From NCBI GenBank assembly GCA_047404195.1, contig JBDOIU010000002.1, forward strand, positions 62,001 to 126,000: a DNA stretch of 64,000 bases, written 5' to 3'. Source of the DNA: JAJRRL01 sp047404195. GTDB taxonomy: Bacteria; Pseudomonadota; Gammaproteobacteria; JAJRRL01. Each line of letters starts with the position of its first letter. Position 1 is the first letter of the stretch. Below the pieces are notes generated by a model. It had not been told where the DNA came from, ran no database searches, and saw only the letters and a program-made list of their open reading frames with translations. Shown piece by piece: positions 43,470 through 53,349 of this stretch. The position numbers and the translations under genes are program-made.

Positions 43470-43695
43470 GTGATAAGATGTACCAGTGATCGGTCGTGCC
43501 CACAATCTTCGAAAAAGCTCTCTTCAGCTATCTGTATAGGTTCACTCGGTTAAACAAATTTTGCATTCAGGCACAGCCTAGCAATCGCAACACTGTTTGC
43601 TCTTTGAGTGCGCAGGATGACTGAAAATAGGCAAGCAGGTGATCTTGCATCTTAAATGCGACGCTGATAGCCAGGACATCTGCAGCAATGAGCCG

Positions 43696-43896
43696 CTATG
43701 TTTGTTTTTCAGTGTCCGGTTGTTCACTGTTTTCTGATTGTATGCGCTCGAAAATTTCTTCACGGTGCACAGCGATATGTCTAGGTGCAGTCACACCCAG
43801 ACGCACTTGCCCACCGCGTACTTCGAGTACAGATAAAACGATTTCGCCGTCGCCAATGATTAATCGCTGGCCGGCAGTTCTTGTCAACACTAACAT
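43696..43896 (-). CDS. csrA: Carbon storage regulator CsrA
   Basis: 66 residues from ATG 43896 behind AAGGAAG. The family's beta-strand layout is complete: MLVLTRTAGQRLIIGD, VRLGVTAPRHIAVHREEIFERI, including the RNA-contacting VHREEI region, and a polar Ser/Glu tail. CsrA binds GGA loops in mRNA leaders to control translation; in Legionella it governs the switch between replicative and transmissive phases. Many Legionellales have several copies; this one lacks the alaS or tRNA neighbours common in other genera. The longer reading frame from 43956 does not fit the family. Confidence 0.95.
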   Translation of the reverse strand: MLVLTRTAGQRLIIGDGEIVLSVLEVRGGQVRLGVTAPRHIAVHREEIFERIQSENSEQPDTEKQT

Positions 43897-44352
43897 GGCT
43901 ACTTCCTTTACACCATTGTTAATTGCATGCCAGCGAACTGATGCTGTAGCACGCACTCAAGACATAACATACCGAATAAAAGACCAATGTTTGATGAAAA
44001 AGCACTCATTCACCTTGTTTTGACCGGTACAGGTCGTAAAACACCATTGACTGATAAGTTATGTCAATATCCGATATACTATAGATTAAATGCATCAGTA
44101 GCGACTTTAGTGTGCCGAAAGGCTTGCTCAAGTCAGAAGAGCTTAAAATACACAAATATTCTTGCACTTCTGCCAATACTTAAGCTCAACCAGCAAACAA
44201 TGTATGCCAATGACTTCACTTTTCATAATACGTCAGATATATACCTCATACTTGCTATTATAAAACGCTCACTAGGAAGCACAAGCATAGTTGGCAAGGA
44301 AATGCTTAAGTAAGCATTAAGCTGAATCGAAGTGCTAAGTGATTTTTTGTCG
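43897..44352. other. 456-bp region upstream of csrA
   Basis: This gap follows lysAC on the csrA side and should hold the csrA promoter on the minus strand. A TTGACA is present on that strand near 44066, but no matching -10 was found. A plus-strand frame (43987-44313) has no ribosome site or recognisable product and is not called. A TGCTTA-AG-TAAGCA inverted repeat lies at 44302-44315. No tRNA or sRNA terminator was seen. Confidence 0.45.
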
Positions 44353-46938
44353 CTAGCAACAAGTTGCCGCTTCCTGAGTGATATTCAGAAACGATTCCTC
44401 TGGTAATGCATGTGAATTATACTGCGATGCCATACAGGCACCGTAAGCGCCTGTGTTGGCGATGAGAATAATATCACCCACTTCCGTCTTAGGCATCCAG
44501 CGGGCGTACCCCAGTACATCGCCTGTTTCACATATTGGGCCCACAATGTGTGCCAGTATTTCCTCAGGTTCTTCCTGGCGACTCAGGTTTGTGATGAGGT
44601 GGTAAGCACCGTACAGTGCTGGCCTAATCAATGTATGCATACCTGCGTCAACACCGATGTAATGTATGGCGCCCTTTTTTTTCAGTTGTGTTACAGTCGC
44701 GCAGATGATTCCGGATTGAGCCACCAGGAAGCGCCCAGGCTCAAGCCAGAGCTGTATGTCATGGTGTTGTTGTTTGATTTGGGCCAGTGACGCGTCTAGC
44801 TCTGCCAAGTTCAATGCTTGTTGTGCTGGCTTTTCTGGTATTCCTAGACCACCACCCAGGTTAAAGATAGTCGCTGTTGGGAAATGTTCACGCAGTGCTG
44901 ACAGCTGTGTGGCTACCCGTGCCCAGTTATCTGCACGTAGAATGCCGCTGCCTGTATGTGCATGCAGCCCGATGACCTGCGCGCCACATTGCGCAATGGC
45001 TTGTTTAACAGCCGGCACATCGTCAATTGGAATACCAAATTTCGATTGCGTGCCACCCGTCTCCACAAAACGATGGTGGCCATCTGCAAATCCTGGGTCG
45101 ATGCGCAGTAATATATCAGCACCTTGAAAGCAGTCTTGCCAGTGTTGTAGTGGATAAGCATTATCGACATTCAGGTTCACGCCCAGCGCGCGAGCTTGTC
45201 GGTAATCTTGTTCACTGGCAAAGTTAGGGGTAAATAAGATACGTTTGGCTGACAAGTTGGGGCAGCTGGCAAGTACATGTTGAATTTCAGCAATACTGAC
45301 ACACTCAAAATCGAGGCCCAAGCGTTCAAACAGTTGTAAAATATGCGGCTGTGGATTGGCTTTCATGGCATAGAATATGCGAGAGCAATGTTGTAGGCCC
45401 AGCAAGCCCGCTGCTTGCGTGCGTAAGGTTTGTTCGTCATACAGGTAACAGGGTGTTCGTTGTTGCGCGTGCTGTATGATTGCCTGACGATCACGCTGCC
45501 ACCAGCTTTGCTGTGTTTTTTGTGTCGTCGGCGCCGCATAACGCTGCCCAAAGCAAGGGTGATTAATGCTTTGCTCAATAATATGATCATGAATCAGTTG
45601 AACGATGCGTTGCGCTTGTGATTGTGCAACCACGACGGCGAGGTTCAAGTTATTGGCGGACTGTGACAGTAAGTGAATAGACTGAGAGCGAAAAACATCG
45701 AAGAGTGGGCCAAGCTTATGTAGGATCTGCCGAATGTGGTTACCAACAATGCTGATGGTAGCGCAAGGTTGAATAATACGCACACTGGCGTGTTTTTCCA
45801 GGTCCTGCTGCAATGCATGGATTTGCTGTTGGCTGACTTTGTCTGTATTGCTGTCCAAGCTCACAGTGACGTTGCTTTGTGATGTGGAAATCAAATCCAC
45901 GGATAGATGGTGTTGTTTGAAAATTTCAAAAATGGTGGCCAGGAAACCGTATTGCTGCCACATACCCAGACCTTCAATGGCAACAACAATGACGTTATTT
46001 TTGCAGTTGACGGCTTTGATGGCCGCAGCATTATCACTTTCGCTGATGGTTGTGCCACTGGCTGTTGGATGCTTGCTGCATTTAATACTGAGTGGAATAT
46101 GGTGTGCAGCAACAGGTGGAATGGTATTGGGATGCAGTACAGATGCGCCCATCATGCCCATTTCCATGGCTTCAGCATAGCTGAGGTGTGTGAGTTGGCG
46201 TGCATTTGGAAATTGCTGCGGGTTGGCAGTAAAAATGCCTGGCACATCAGTCCAAATTTCACAGCAAGTTGCATCAGCGGCCACGCCCATGAGTGCCACT
46301 GAGGTATCTGAGCCGCCGCGGCCAAGACAGACTGTGCGGTTGTAGCGCGCATGTTTCGCAATAAAGCCTTGGGTGATGCTACAAGCGGAATCACTGTTTT
46401 GAAGTTGTGCGATCAATGTGTCGTTGCGTTGTGCTTTGACATTGGCAGATAATGCTTGAGTTTTTTCATCGCCTTGGCCAATACTGCGTAAAATATCACG
46501 TGCATCTATCCAGTCGCAGGAAAGGCCATGTTGCGTCAGGTGTATTGCAGCCAATTGAGTCAGTAGGCGTTCGCCGAATGACAGCAACTCTGCGACAAGG
46601 AACGCATCTGCTGGTGATGTTGCAAGCTGTTGTGCAGTTGCCTGCATTGCTGCATCTAGGTCGGCGCATGTTGTTTGCCAATCAACTTGACAGTCAGTTG
46701 CCAAAGCACGCATTTGCTGACTCACAGGTTCTAGCAGTGTCTGCCAGTCTTGGCCAGCTCTACAGGCATCGGCAACGGCAGTCAGTTGGTTAGAGACACC
46801 AGCGACAGCTGAGCAGACTAGGAGTGGTCGTTTGCCAGCTTGAATATGAGCGGTGACGATTGCAATGATATTGTCCCAGCAAGCTTTACTTGCAACGCTG
46901 GTACCGCCAAATTTGAGGACGACAGTGTCTCGATTCAT
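44353..46938 (-). CDS. lysAC: Bifunctional aspartate kinase / diaminopimelate decarboxylase
   Basis: 861 residues from ATG 46938 behind AGGAGAT. The first half is an aspartate kinase: VLKFGGTSVAS at the start, GFIAKH...LGRGGSDTSVALMG, WTDVPGIFTANP, then two ACT-like allosteric regions (about 310-470). The second half (about 490-861) is a PLP-dependent diaminopimelate decarboxylase: FYAMKANPQP with the PLP lysine, HAHTGSGI, NLGGGLGIPE, LEPGRF and GPICETGDVLG. The fusion joins the first and last steps of lysine synthesis, and such fusions are known in xanthomonads and some other gammaproteobacteria. It follows polA after 13 bases and is probably co-transcribed with it. Confidence 0.93.
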   Translation of the reverse strand: MNRDTVVLKFGGTSVASKACWDNIIAIVTAHIQAGKRPLLVCSAVAGVSNQLTAVADACRAGQDWQTLLEPVSQQMRALATDCQVDWQTTCADLDAAMQATAQQLATSPADAFLVAELLSFGERLLTQLAAIHLTQHGLSCDWIDARDILRSIGQGDEKTQALSANVKAQRNDTLIAQLQNSDSACSITQGFIAKHARYNRTVCLGRGGSDTSVALMGVAADATCCEIWTDVPGIFTANPQQFPNARQLTHLSYAEAMEMGMMGASVLHPNTIPPVAAHHIPLSIKCSKHPTASGTTISESDNAAAIKAVNCKNNVIVVAIEGLGMWQQYGFLATIFEIFKQHHLSVDLISTSQSNVTVSLDSNTDKVSQQQIHALQQDLEKHASVRIIQPCATISIVGNHIRQILHKLGPLFDVFRSQSIHLLSQSANNLNLAVVVAQSQAQRIVQLIHDHIIEQSINHPCFGQRYAAPTTQKTQQSWWQRDRQAIIQHAQQRTPCYLYDEQTLRTQAAGLLGLQHCSRIFYAMKANPQPHILQLFERLGLDFECVSIAEIQHVLASCPNLSAKRILFTPNFASEQDYRQARALGVNLNVDNAYPLQHWQDCFQGADILLRIDPGFADGHHRFVETGGTQSKFGIPIDDVPAVKQAIAQCGAQVIGLHAHTGSGILRADNWARVATQLSALREHFPTATIFNLGGGLGIPEKPAQQALNLAELDASLAQIKQQHHDIQLWLEPGRFLVAQSGIICATVTQLKKKGAIHYIGVDAGMHTLIRPALYGAYHLITNLSRQEEPEEILAHIVGPICETGDVLGYARWMPKTEVGDIILIANTGAYGACMASQYNSHALPEESFLNITQEAATCC

Positions 46939-46951
46939 GGTGATCTCCTGA

Positions 46952-49621
46952 TTAATGTGCCGCATCCCAATGCGGGCCGTGACCGATGTCAACCAATAGT
47001 GGCACAGACAGAGGTGATGCGTCTGTCATGCAGTGGCGAATAGCTGTGGTTGCAGTTTCAATAGCAGCGTCAGCGACTTCGAACACCAACTCATCATGTA
47101 CTTGCATGATCATTCGCACTGAAAGATCCGATTCATTGATCCAGTCTTGGACTTTGAGCATCGCTACTTTAATGATGTCGGCAGCACTGCCTTGCATGGG
47201 TGCATTGATGGCAGCACGTTCAGCGGCTTTGCGTTGCATGGCATTTCGGCTTTGAATACCTGGCAAGTAAACGCGCCGTCCGAAGCATGTTTCAATATAG
47301 CCTTGCGCTTTGGCTTGTTCGCGCACAGCATCAAGATAGGTTGACACTTTTGGATAACGCTCAAAATAAGTTTCGAGAATGTGTTTGGCTGTCCCTGGAT
47401 CAATATCAAGTTGCTTGGCAAGGCCAAAAGCAGACATACCATATAGCAATCCAAAGTTCACAGTTTTTGCTTGTCGTCGCTGTTGTGCTGATACCTCAGC
47501 TAAGGGGGTGTTGAAAATGTCACTGGCTGTTGCGGCGTGGATGTCTTCACCATGAGAGAAAGCACGCAGTAAGTTAGGGTCTTGGCAAAGGTGTGCCATG
47601 ATGCGCAGCTCTACTTGTGAGTAATCAGCAGCCATGATGACGTGGTTTTTCGGCGCGACAAACGCTTGTCGTACAGCACGTCCGGCGGCTGTTTTGACGG
47701 GGATGTTTTGTAAGTTCGGTTCATTCGATGACAATCTACCCGTGCTGGTGCCAGTCATGTTGTAGGTTGTGTGTAGTCGCTGATTTGCATCCGCTAGCTT
47801 GGGGAGTTTTTCAGTATAAGTTGACAGTAGTTTACTGAGGCTGCGCCATTCTAAAATAATTTTAGGCAAAGGGAAGTCAAGTGCAAGCTGACGCAATACT
47901 TCCTCGGCTGTTGAAGGTTGGCCTTTCGCTGTTTTCTTTGAAATAGGCAAGGCCAGTTTGTCGTATAGTATGCTTTGCAGTTGTTTCGGTGAGCCCAGGT
48001 TGAAATTTTCACCGGCCAGGCTGTGTGCTTTTTCTTCTAATGTTTGTAAGCGTTGGCGATGTGTTTCGCTTTGCGCATGTAGAATGTCAGGGTCGATTAG
48101 AACGCCGAGTTTTTCCATGCTGAAAAGTACATGTTGCAATGGCGCATCAATGTCATCCAGCAGTGACTGGAGTGTTGCTTCATTGTTTAAGCTTGCTTGA
48201 ACTGAACTTTCGAGTTGCCAGAGTTGCAGGCTTTGTTGACCCACATAGGCATTCAGTTGCTTCTCATCGACTTCAGAAAAAGTTTGCTTCTTACGGCCAC
48301 TGCCTAAGCAGTCGCTGAGGCTTACATGGTTATCAATGCCAGCGTTGTCTGCCAGTGCTGACAGGTCAAGTTTCGTGCCTTGTTGGTTGAGTAGATAAGC
48401 CATGAGTTGGCTATCGCGTTTTTGTCCAGCGAGGCTGAAGTTTTGTGTCGCCAGCAGATGTTGCTCACGTTTCAAGTCATGGCCAATCCAAGTCATGTGT
48501 TCATTGCTTAACAAAGTTTGACAGGCTGCCTGATGATGTGTTGATGCGCAGCAAATAATATCACATTGCCCACACTCACTCGATAGGGCAATGGCAAGCA
48601 ACGACTCATGGTCATTATCAGCTTGTTCGCCATAGCAGCGCAGTGTCAATGCTGCTGCTTGCGTCAAACGTGTGACACAGGCTTCTACTGCTTCAGGCGT
48701 TCGATGCCATTGAACGTTGATATCGATTTTGGCTTTTGTGTTTGGCTGCTCTGTCGTATTGTCATCAGTGGTTTGATTGAGGGCTTGTCGCCAGCGATTG
48801 AATTTCATGGTGTCATAAAGTGAAGCGAGCGTGTCATGGTCAGCTGCATTCACGTGTAGTTCGTTGATGCTGGCCGGTAATTCAAGATCGCATTTTATAG
48901 TCACCATGAATTGGTTGTCGGGTAGGCGTTCTTGAAATTCACGTAATCGTTCACCCACTTTGCCTTTGATTTCGCTACTGTGAGCGATGAGGTTTTCAAG
49001 GCTATCATATTGCATTAGCCATTTTGCAGCTGTCTTCGGGCCTACACCAGGGACACCGTCAATGTTATCAACCTTGTCGCCCATTAAAGCTAAGTAGTCT
49101 ATGATCTGCTCGGCTTTGACCCCGAATTTTTCGATGACTGACTCTGGCGTAGAGACGCGATTATTCATGGTATTGATGAGTGACACTTGTGGACAAACCA
49201 ACTGTGCCATGTCTTTATCGCCAGTTGAAATCAGGACTTGCCAGCCAGCTTCACGTGCTTGTGTCGCATAGGTGCCAATGACATCATCTGCTTCCACACC
49301 GGCTTCGATGATCAGTGGAATGCCCATGGCTTTGATAATGTCATGCACATAAGGTATTTGTTGTGCTAGCTCGTCGGGCATGCTGGGACGGTTGGCTTTG
49401 TAGTTAGGGTCAAAGTCATGGCGAAATGTTTTGCCTTTGTGGTCAAAGATCACGGCGAGGTATTCTGGTGACTCTGTTTCAATGAGTTTTTTCAGCATGT
49501 TGATCACACCATAAACAGCACCCGTTGGAATACCCTCGGGTGTTGTGAGAGGTGGCAGTGCATGGTAGGCGCGAAATAGGTAGGAAGAGCCGTCAACCAG
49601 TAGCAAGCGAGGGGCCGTCAT
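46952..49621 (-). CDS. polA: DNA polymerase I, apparently without proofreading residues
   Basis: 889 residues from ATG 49621 behind TTGGAG. The 5' nuclease (1-290) has LLVDGSSYLFRAYHALPPL, GVEADDVIGT and GVPGVGPKTA. The polymerase (about 480-889) has TGRLSSNEPNLQNIP, MAADYSQVELR, QAKTVNFGLLYGMS and MQVHDELVFEV. The middle 3'-5' exonuclease domain keeps its length but not its metal ligands: E. coli DTETDSL aligns with a stretch lacking both acids, KYDRGIL with KREQHLL, and AAEDADVT with VGQQSLQL. It is therefore probably a non-proofreading enzyme like Taq. A DnaA box lies 108 bases upstream. It leads a polA-lysAC transcript. Confidence 0.95.
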   Translation of the reverse strand: MTAPRLLLVDGSSYLFRAYHALPPLTTPEGIPTGAVYGVINMLKKLIETESPEYLAVIFDHKGKTFRHDFDPNYKANRPSMPDELAQQIPYVHDIIKAMGIPLIIEAGVEADDVIGTYATQAREAGWQVLISTGDKDMAQLVCPQVSLINTMNNRVSTPESVIEKFGVKAEQIIDYLALMGDKVDNIDGVPGVGPKTAAKWLMQYDSLENLIAHSSEIKGKVGERLREFQERLPDNQFMVTIKCDLELPASINELHVNAADHDTLASLYDTMKFNRWRQALNQTTDDNTTEQPNTKAKIDINVQWHRTPEAVEACVTRLTQAAALTLRCYGEQADNDHESLLAIALSSECGQCDIICCASTHHQAACQTLLSNEHMTWIGHDLKREQHLLATQNFSLAGQKRDSQLMAYLLNQQGTKLDLSALADNAGIDNHVSLSDCLGSGRKKQTFSEVDEKQLNAYVGQQSLQLWQLESSVQASLNNEATLQSLLDDIDAPLQHVLFSMEKLGVLIDPDILHAQSETHRQRLQTLEEKAHSLAGENFNLGSPKQLQSILYDKLALPISKKTAKGQPSTAEEVLRQLALDFPLPKIILEWRSLSKLLSTYTEKLPKLADANQRLHTTYNMTGTSTGRLSSNEPNLQNIPVKTAAGRAVRQAFVAPKNHVIMAADYSQVELRIMAHLCQDPNLLRAFSHGEDIHAATASDIFNTPLAEVSAQQRRQAKTVNFGLLYGMSAFGLAKQLDIDPGTAKHILETYFERYPKVSTYLDAVREQAKAQGYIETCFGRRVYLPGIQSRNAMQRKAAERAAINAPMQGSAADIIKVAMLKVQDWINESDLSVRMIMQVHDELVFEVADAAIETATTAIRHCMTDASPLSVPLLVDIGHGPHWDAAH

Positions 49622-49728
49622 GTGCATCTCCAAGTTGGCATTGTCAGGCGCTAGCGTAACATGATCCTGCGCTGTTCGTCACCTGGCAAGGATTGGAAAC
49701 AGACTTTCGATGATATGAGCAATCCGCC

Positions 49729-49737
49729 TGTGGATAA
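49729..49737 (-). promoter_or_regulatory. Consensus DnaA box upstream of polA
   Basis: The minus strand reads TTATCCACA, within the same longer CCTGTGGATAAA plus-strand context as the box at 19079. It is in the 289-base divergent gap between polA and the APC permease, 108 bases before the polA start, so DnaA could affect polA transcription. Confidence 0.6.
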
Positions 49738-49910
49738 AGTATGCACTGCCGCATTGGTCTCAGCGCTGTTTTGTGCATATTATGCTATGAATTTGTGTCA
49801 AAAATAGGCGGACAGTGGTGTTCAGGAGCCATCTGCGTTAATATGATTGCCTGCGCAAAAAGATTGGTTTTTGTTCGCATTTTTTTCTCCATATTTGGTA
49901 AGGTTGTCTC

Positions 49911-51494
49911 ATGAAACGCAGTATCTCCACGTTTGCTTTGTTAATGGCTTCTGTGAGTGCCGTGTTGGGTTCTGGCTGGTTATTTGCCACCTTGTATGCC
50001 GCGCAATTAGCGGGTCCTGCGTCTATTCTATCTTGGATCATAGGTGGTTTATTGGCCATTTTTGTGGCATTTGTTTTTGCCGAGATCTGCGCGATGCTGC
50101 CGATTACTGGCTCTAGTACGCGTATTCCCTTATTCACACATGGACGGTTAACCAGTTTCATGTTTTCTTGGGGTATCTGGCTGTCATATATGGCTTTCGT
50201 ACCGGCTGAAGTACAAGCGGTATTGCAATACGTCAGCTATTATTGGCCAAATTTGGTGCAGCATAGTGGTGGTTTGACCGGTCAGGGATATATTGCTGCT
50301 AGTATTTTGATGGTGTTGATGAGCTTTCTCAACGTCTATTCTTTGCGCCTGTTGATGCGTTGTAACAGTGCCCTGACATTATTGAAAACACTTTTGCCTA
50401 TTTTGGTGGTTGGTTTGATCTTCTATCAGGTGGGTACCAGCCACCAAACGCACATTTCGTTGACAGAGCACTTTATGCCACATGGCTGGCGTGGTGTGTT
50501 ATCGGCCATTGTGACTGGTGGTATTTTGTTCGCATTTAATGGTTTTAAGCAGGCCTGCGAAATGGCCGGTGAGGCTAAAAATCCAGCGCGTGCACTGCCA
50601 ATAGCGGTGGTGGGTTCAGTGGTTGTCTGTCTGCTGGTATATGTGTTGCTACAAGTGGCTTTTCTGATTTCTATGACGCCAGCCAATATCGCGCAAGGTT
50701 GGTATCATATTTTGATTCCAACGGAGAACAGCCCCTTTGTTTCAGTTGTGTTGCAAGATAACTTACCTAAGTTAGTACCTCTACTGTATGCAGGTGCTAT
50801 TTTAAGCCCCTTGGCAGCAGCGTTAATGTATGTGGGTAGCTCAGCACGCTCCTTGTATGCGATGAGTGAAAATAAGCAATTTCCAGGTTTATTTTTGAAG
50901 GTCACAACGCAGGGGAATCCAATATATGCAGTTATTTTGAACACAGTTTTGGGTTGTTTGATGTTCGCACCGTTACCAGGTTGGAATAAAATGATCGCCT
51001 TTCTCACTGCATTAATGATGCTGACTTATGCACTTGGGCCCATTTGTATGTCTGCCCTGCGCCGACAGGTGCCTAACCAAGCACGCCCGTTTCGCTTACC
51101 TTTTGGTGGTTTATGGAGTTATTTGGCTTTTACTGTGTGTACGGTAATGACCTATCTTTCCGGATGGGAAATCATTTACAAATTGTGTATCGCGATGGCA
51201 ATGGGTTTAGCTGTTTTCTTGGTATATCATTTCACTCGTTCGGCAGAAGACAGGGCGGCATTGCCTATGGACGCGCGTGAATCCATGTGGGTATGGCCAT
51301 ATTTAGCGGGACTTGCACTGATTTCCTACCTTGGCACATTTGGACACGGTATCGGTATACTCACATTTGGCTGGGATATTCTAGCCATGGCAGCATTGTG
51401 TATTGTGACTTTGTGGTTAGCAGTGCGTTTTTGTTTGCCGCGAGAGCGTACACAAGCCTATATTGATGATTGTCAGCTGGAAAGCGACGCATAG
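49911..51494 (+). CDS. APC-family amino acid permease
   Basis: 527 residues with about 12 to 13 membrane helices and almost no soluble domain. The N-terminus has the APC signature ALLMASVSAVLGSGWLFATLYAA, where a G-S-G turn breaks helix 1 for substrate binding. Helix 2 leads to FVFAEICAMLP. A GILFAFNGFKQACEMAGEAKNP stretch near residue 205 is helix 6 with the usual acidic cap. Substrate is not readable. The ATG follows AAGG. It heads a rightward cluster with a thioesterase and an aromatic amino-acid transporter and resembles the expanded permease sets of Legionella-type organisms. Confidence 0.88.
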   Translation: MKRSISTFALLMASVSAVLGSGWLFATLYAAQLAGPASILSWIIGGLLAIFVAFVFAEICAMLPITGSSTRIPLFTHGRLTSFMFSWGIWLSYMAFVPAEVQAVLQYVSYYWPNLVQHSGGLTGQGYIAASILMVLMSFLNVYSLRLLMRCNSALTLLKTLLPILVVGLIFYQVGTSHQTHISLTEHFMPHGWRGVLSAIVTGGILFAFNGFKQACEMAGEAKNPARALPIAVVGSVVVCLLVYVLLQVAFLISMTPANIAQGWYHILIPTENSPFVSVVLQDNLPKLVPLLYAGAILSPLAAALMYVGSSARSLYAMSENKQFPGLFLKVTTQGNPIYAVILNTVLGCLMFAPLPGWNKMIAFLTALMMLTYALGPICMSALRRQVPNQARPFRLPFGGLWSYLAFTVCTVMTYLSGWEIIYKLCIAMAMGLAVFLVYHFTRSAEDRAALPMDARESMWVWPYLAGLALISYLGTFGHGIGILTFGWDILAMAALCIVTLWLAVRFCLPRERTQAYIDDCQLESDA

Positions 51495-51517
51495 TCATCA
51501 ACAATGTAGGGGGCAGG

Positions 51518-52021
51518 ATGTCCAAACCAATCAAAGCGCGGCATCAAATGGTGATGTCAGAGGTCATGACGCCTGAAAAAGCTAATTTTTCTGGCAAAGT
51601 GCACGGTGGGCATATTCTTAATTTTTTAGATAAAGTGGCTTATGCTTGTGCAGCACGCTACGCTGGTTGTTATGTGGTGACATTGTCGGTGGATCAGGTG
51701 TGTTTTCGTGAGCCAGTCTATGTGGGTGAGTTACTGCGTTGTTTGGCATCTGTGAATCGCACAGGGCGTACGTCGATGGAAATTGGTATTCGGGTAGAAG
51801 CAGAAAATTTGATGACCGGTAAATGCCGACATACGAATTCGTGTTATTTTACCATGGTAGCCGTCGATGAGCAGGGAAAACCAAGCCCTGTACCAGTGTG
51901 GCAACCAGAGTCAGCGGTTGAGCAACGTCGACAACAGCATGCGCAGCTGCGTGTGGATTTGCGGCAGCAATTTCAACGGGCGCATGCAGATATGAAAAAA
52001 CAGGTACAAGCAGAGGGGTAA
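51518..52021 (+). CDS. YciA-like hotdog-fold acyl-CoA thioesterase
   Basis: 167 residues from ATG 51518 behind AGGGGG. The hotdog domain shows MVMSEVMTPEKANFSGKVHGGHILNFLDKVAYACAARYAG, with the catalytic Asp in NFLDKVA, and VTLSVDQVCFREPVYVGELLRC, as in YciA and cytosolic acyl-CoA hydrolases, then a charged helical tail (VEQRRQQHAQLRVDLRQQF). It hydrolyses acyl-CoA thioesters. It sits between an APC permease (23-base gap) and an aromatic amino-acid transporter (3-base gap), so the three are likely one transcript. The link in function is not obvious. Confidence 0.88.
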   Translation: MSKPIKARHQMVMSEVMTPEKANFSGKVHGGHILNFLDKVAYACAARYAGCYVVTLSVDQVCFREPVYVGELLRCLASVNRTGRTSMEIGIRVEAENLMTGKCRHTNSCYFTMVAVDEQGKPSPVPVWQPESAVEQRRQQHAQLRVDLRQQFQRAHADMKKQVQAEG

Positions 52022-52024
52022 AGC

Positions 52025-53239
52025 GTGCAATCAGTGGGACGTATATGTGGTGGTGTGTTATTGATCGTGGGCACGGCTTTGGGTGGTGGTATGTTGGCAT
52101 TGCCGATGGCGACTGCAGCAGCTGGCTATTTGCCAGCCTTCGGGTTATTTGTCGCAATATGGCTGCTGACGTTAATCGCTTCTTTTTATATCCTAGAAGC
52201 AAACTGTTATTTACCGGCTGGCGCGCACTTTATTTCGATGGCACGTCAGACATTGGGACGCCTCGGCGCAATCGTGACCACTGCCTTGATTTTTATCTTT
52301 CTATACACGCTACTATCGGGTTATACGGCTGGAGGCAGTGATTTAGCGAATACCTTATTGCACTGGTTGCATTTTTCATGGGCACCACAGCTGGGCACGG
52401 TTTTATTTGTTTTGGTCTTTGCAGTCGTACTGTATTTGGGTGTGTTGACGGTTGATTGGGTTAATCGTGGATTGATGTTCGTTAAATTTGGCGCTTACTT
52501 TTTGTTGATCGTGTTAATGTTGCCTCATGTGCATGCGATTGTGCATGCCAGACAGAGTGTGATGCACATCCCAGCAGCAATTTTGATTGTGCTGACTGCT
52601 TTTGGTTTTGGTGGCATTATTCCGAGTATACGCCAGTACTTTCAGACGGATATTCCGGCGTTGCGCGTGACCATTGTGATCGGCAGTCTGGTGCCACTGA
52701 TCTGCTATTTACTTTGGGATTTGTGCGTGCAAGGCAGTATTCAAGCGCAGGGGACTACTGGGCTCATTGCTATGGCGCACGCCCCCAATGCTGTATCACA
52801 GCTGACGGAGCAATTGGCACAACGCTATCAAGGTTCACCAGTTGCCAGTATTGTTGACTGGTTTACATCTATCTGCGTGACGACCTCCTTTCTGGGTGTG
52901 AGCCTGGGTTTGTTTGATCTTGTTGCTGATACCTGTGGTTTAGCTAAGCGCGGCTTGGATGGGGTGAAGGTGTTATTACTGACCTTGCTGCCACCCATGT
53001 TAATTGTGATACTGGCGCCAGGTATTTTCATGCAGGCACTGGCGTATGCGGGTGCGTTGTGTGTGATTCTGTTGATTTTGCTGCCTACATTGATGGTGTG
53101 GCGAGGTCGTCAGCAGTCGGTGCGACAGGCGCAAGCGGGGGAATACCGCGTTTGGGGTGGGCAATATTTACTGTTTGCAACCATGTTAGCAGGCGGTTTA
53201 TTGGCGGTCTTCTCGCTCTGGCGCTTGTGTTGTGATTAA
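52025..53239 (+). CDS. Aromatic amino acid transporter (HAAAP/Mtr-TyrP family)
   Basis: 404 residues from GTG 52025 behind GAGGGG. It has about 11 membrane helices. The hallmark GTALGGGMLALPMATAAAGYLPA at residues 17-39 matches the first helix break of tryptophan and tyrosine permeases (Mtr, TnaB, TyrP), followed by YTAGGSDLAN and IPAAILIVLTAFGFGGIIPSIRQYF. The family imports aromatic amino acids with protons. The start is three bases after the thioesterase stop. Carrying both this gene and a complete looking aroCB-aroDE operon suggests that the cell uses host aromatics but can also make them. Confidence 0.9.
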   Translation: MQSVGRICGGVLLIVGTALGGGMLALPMATAAAGYLPAFGLFVAIWLLTLIASFYILEANCYLPAGAHFISMARQTLGRLGAIVTTALIFIFLYTLLSGYTAGGSDLANTLLHWLHFSWAPQLGTVLFVLVFAVVLYLGVLTVDWVNRGLMFVKFGAYFLLIVLMLPHVHAIVHARQSVMHIPAAILIVLTAFGFGGIIPSIRQYFQTDIPALRVTIVIGSLVPLICYLLWDLCVQGSIQAQGTTGLIAMAHAPNAVSQLTEQLAQRYQGSPVASIVDWFTSICVTTSFLGVSLGLFDLVADTCGLAKRGLDGVKVLLLTLLPPMLIVILAPGIFMQALAYAGALCVILLILLPTLMVWRGRQQSVRQAQAGEYRVWGGQYLLFATMLAGGLLAVFSLWRLCCD

Positions 53240-53349
53240 CCTATTCAGGCATGGTCAAATAACATTGCTACAAATGAATACAGAAAGTGGTTTTTTTGCA
53301 CTCGACTGTGCCATGATTATGAGACACTGCACGACACATGAGTGGCTGA

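Noticed and set aside
43987..44313. 108-codon open frame on the plus strand upstream of csrA
   Set aside because: No ribosome site, no recognisable sequence, and codon use unlike nearby genes; it lies opposite the probable csrA promoter region.
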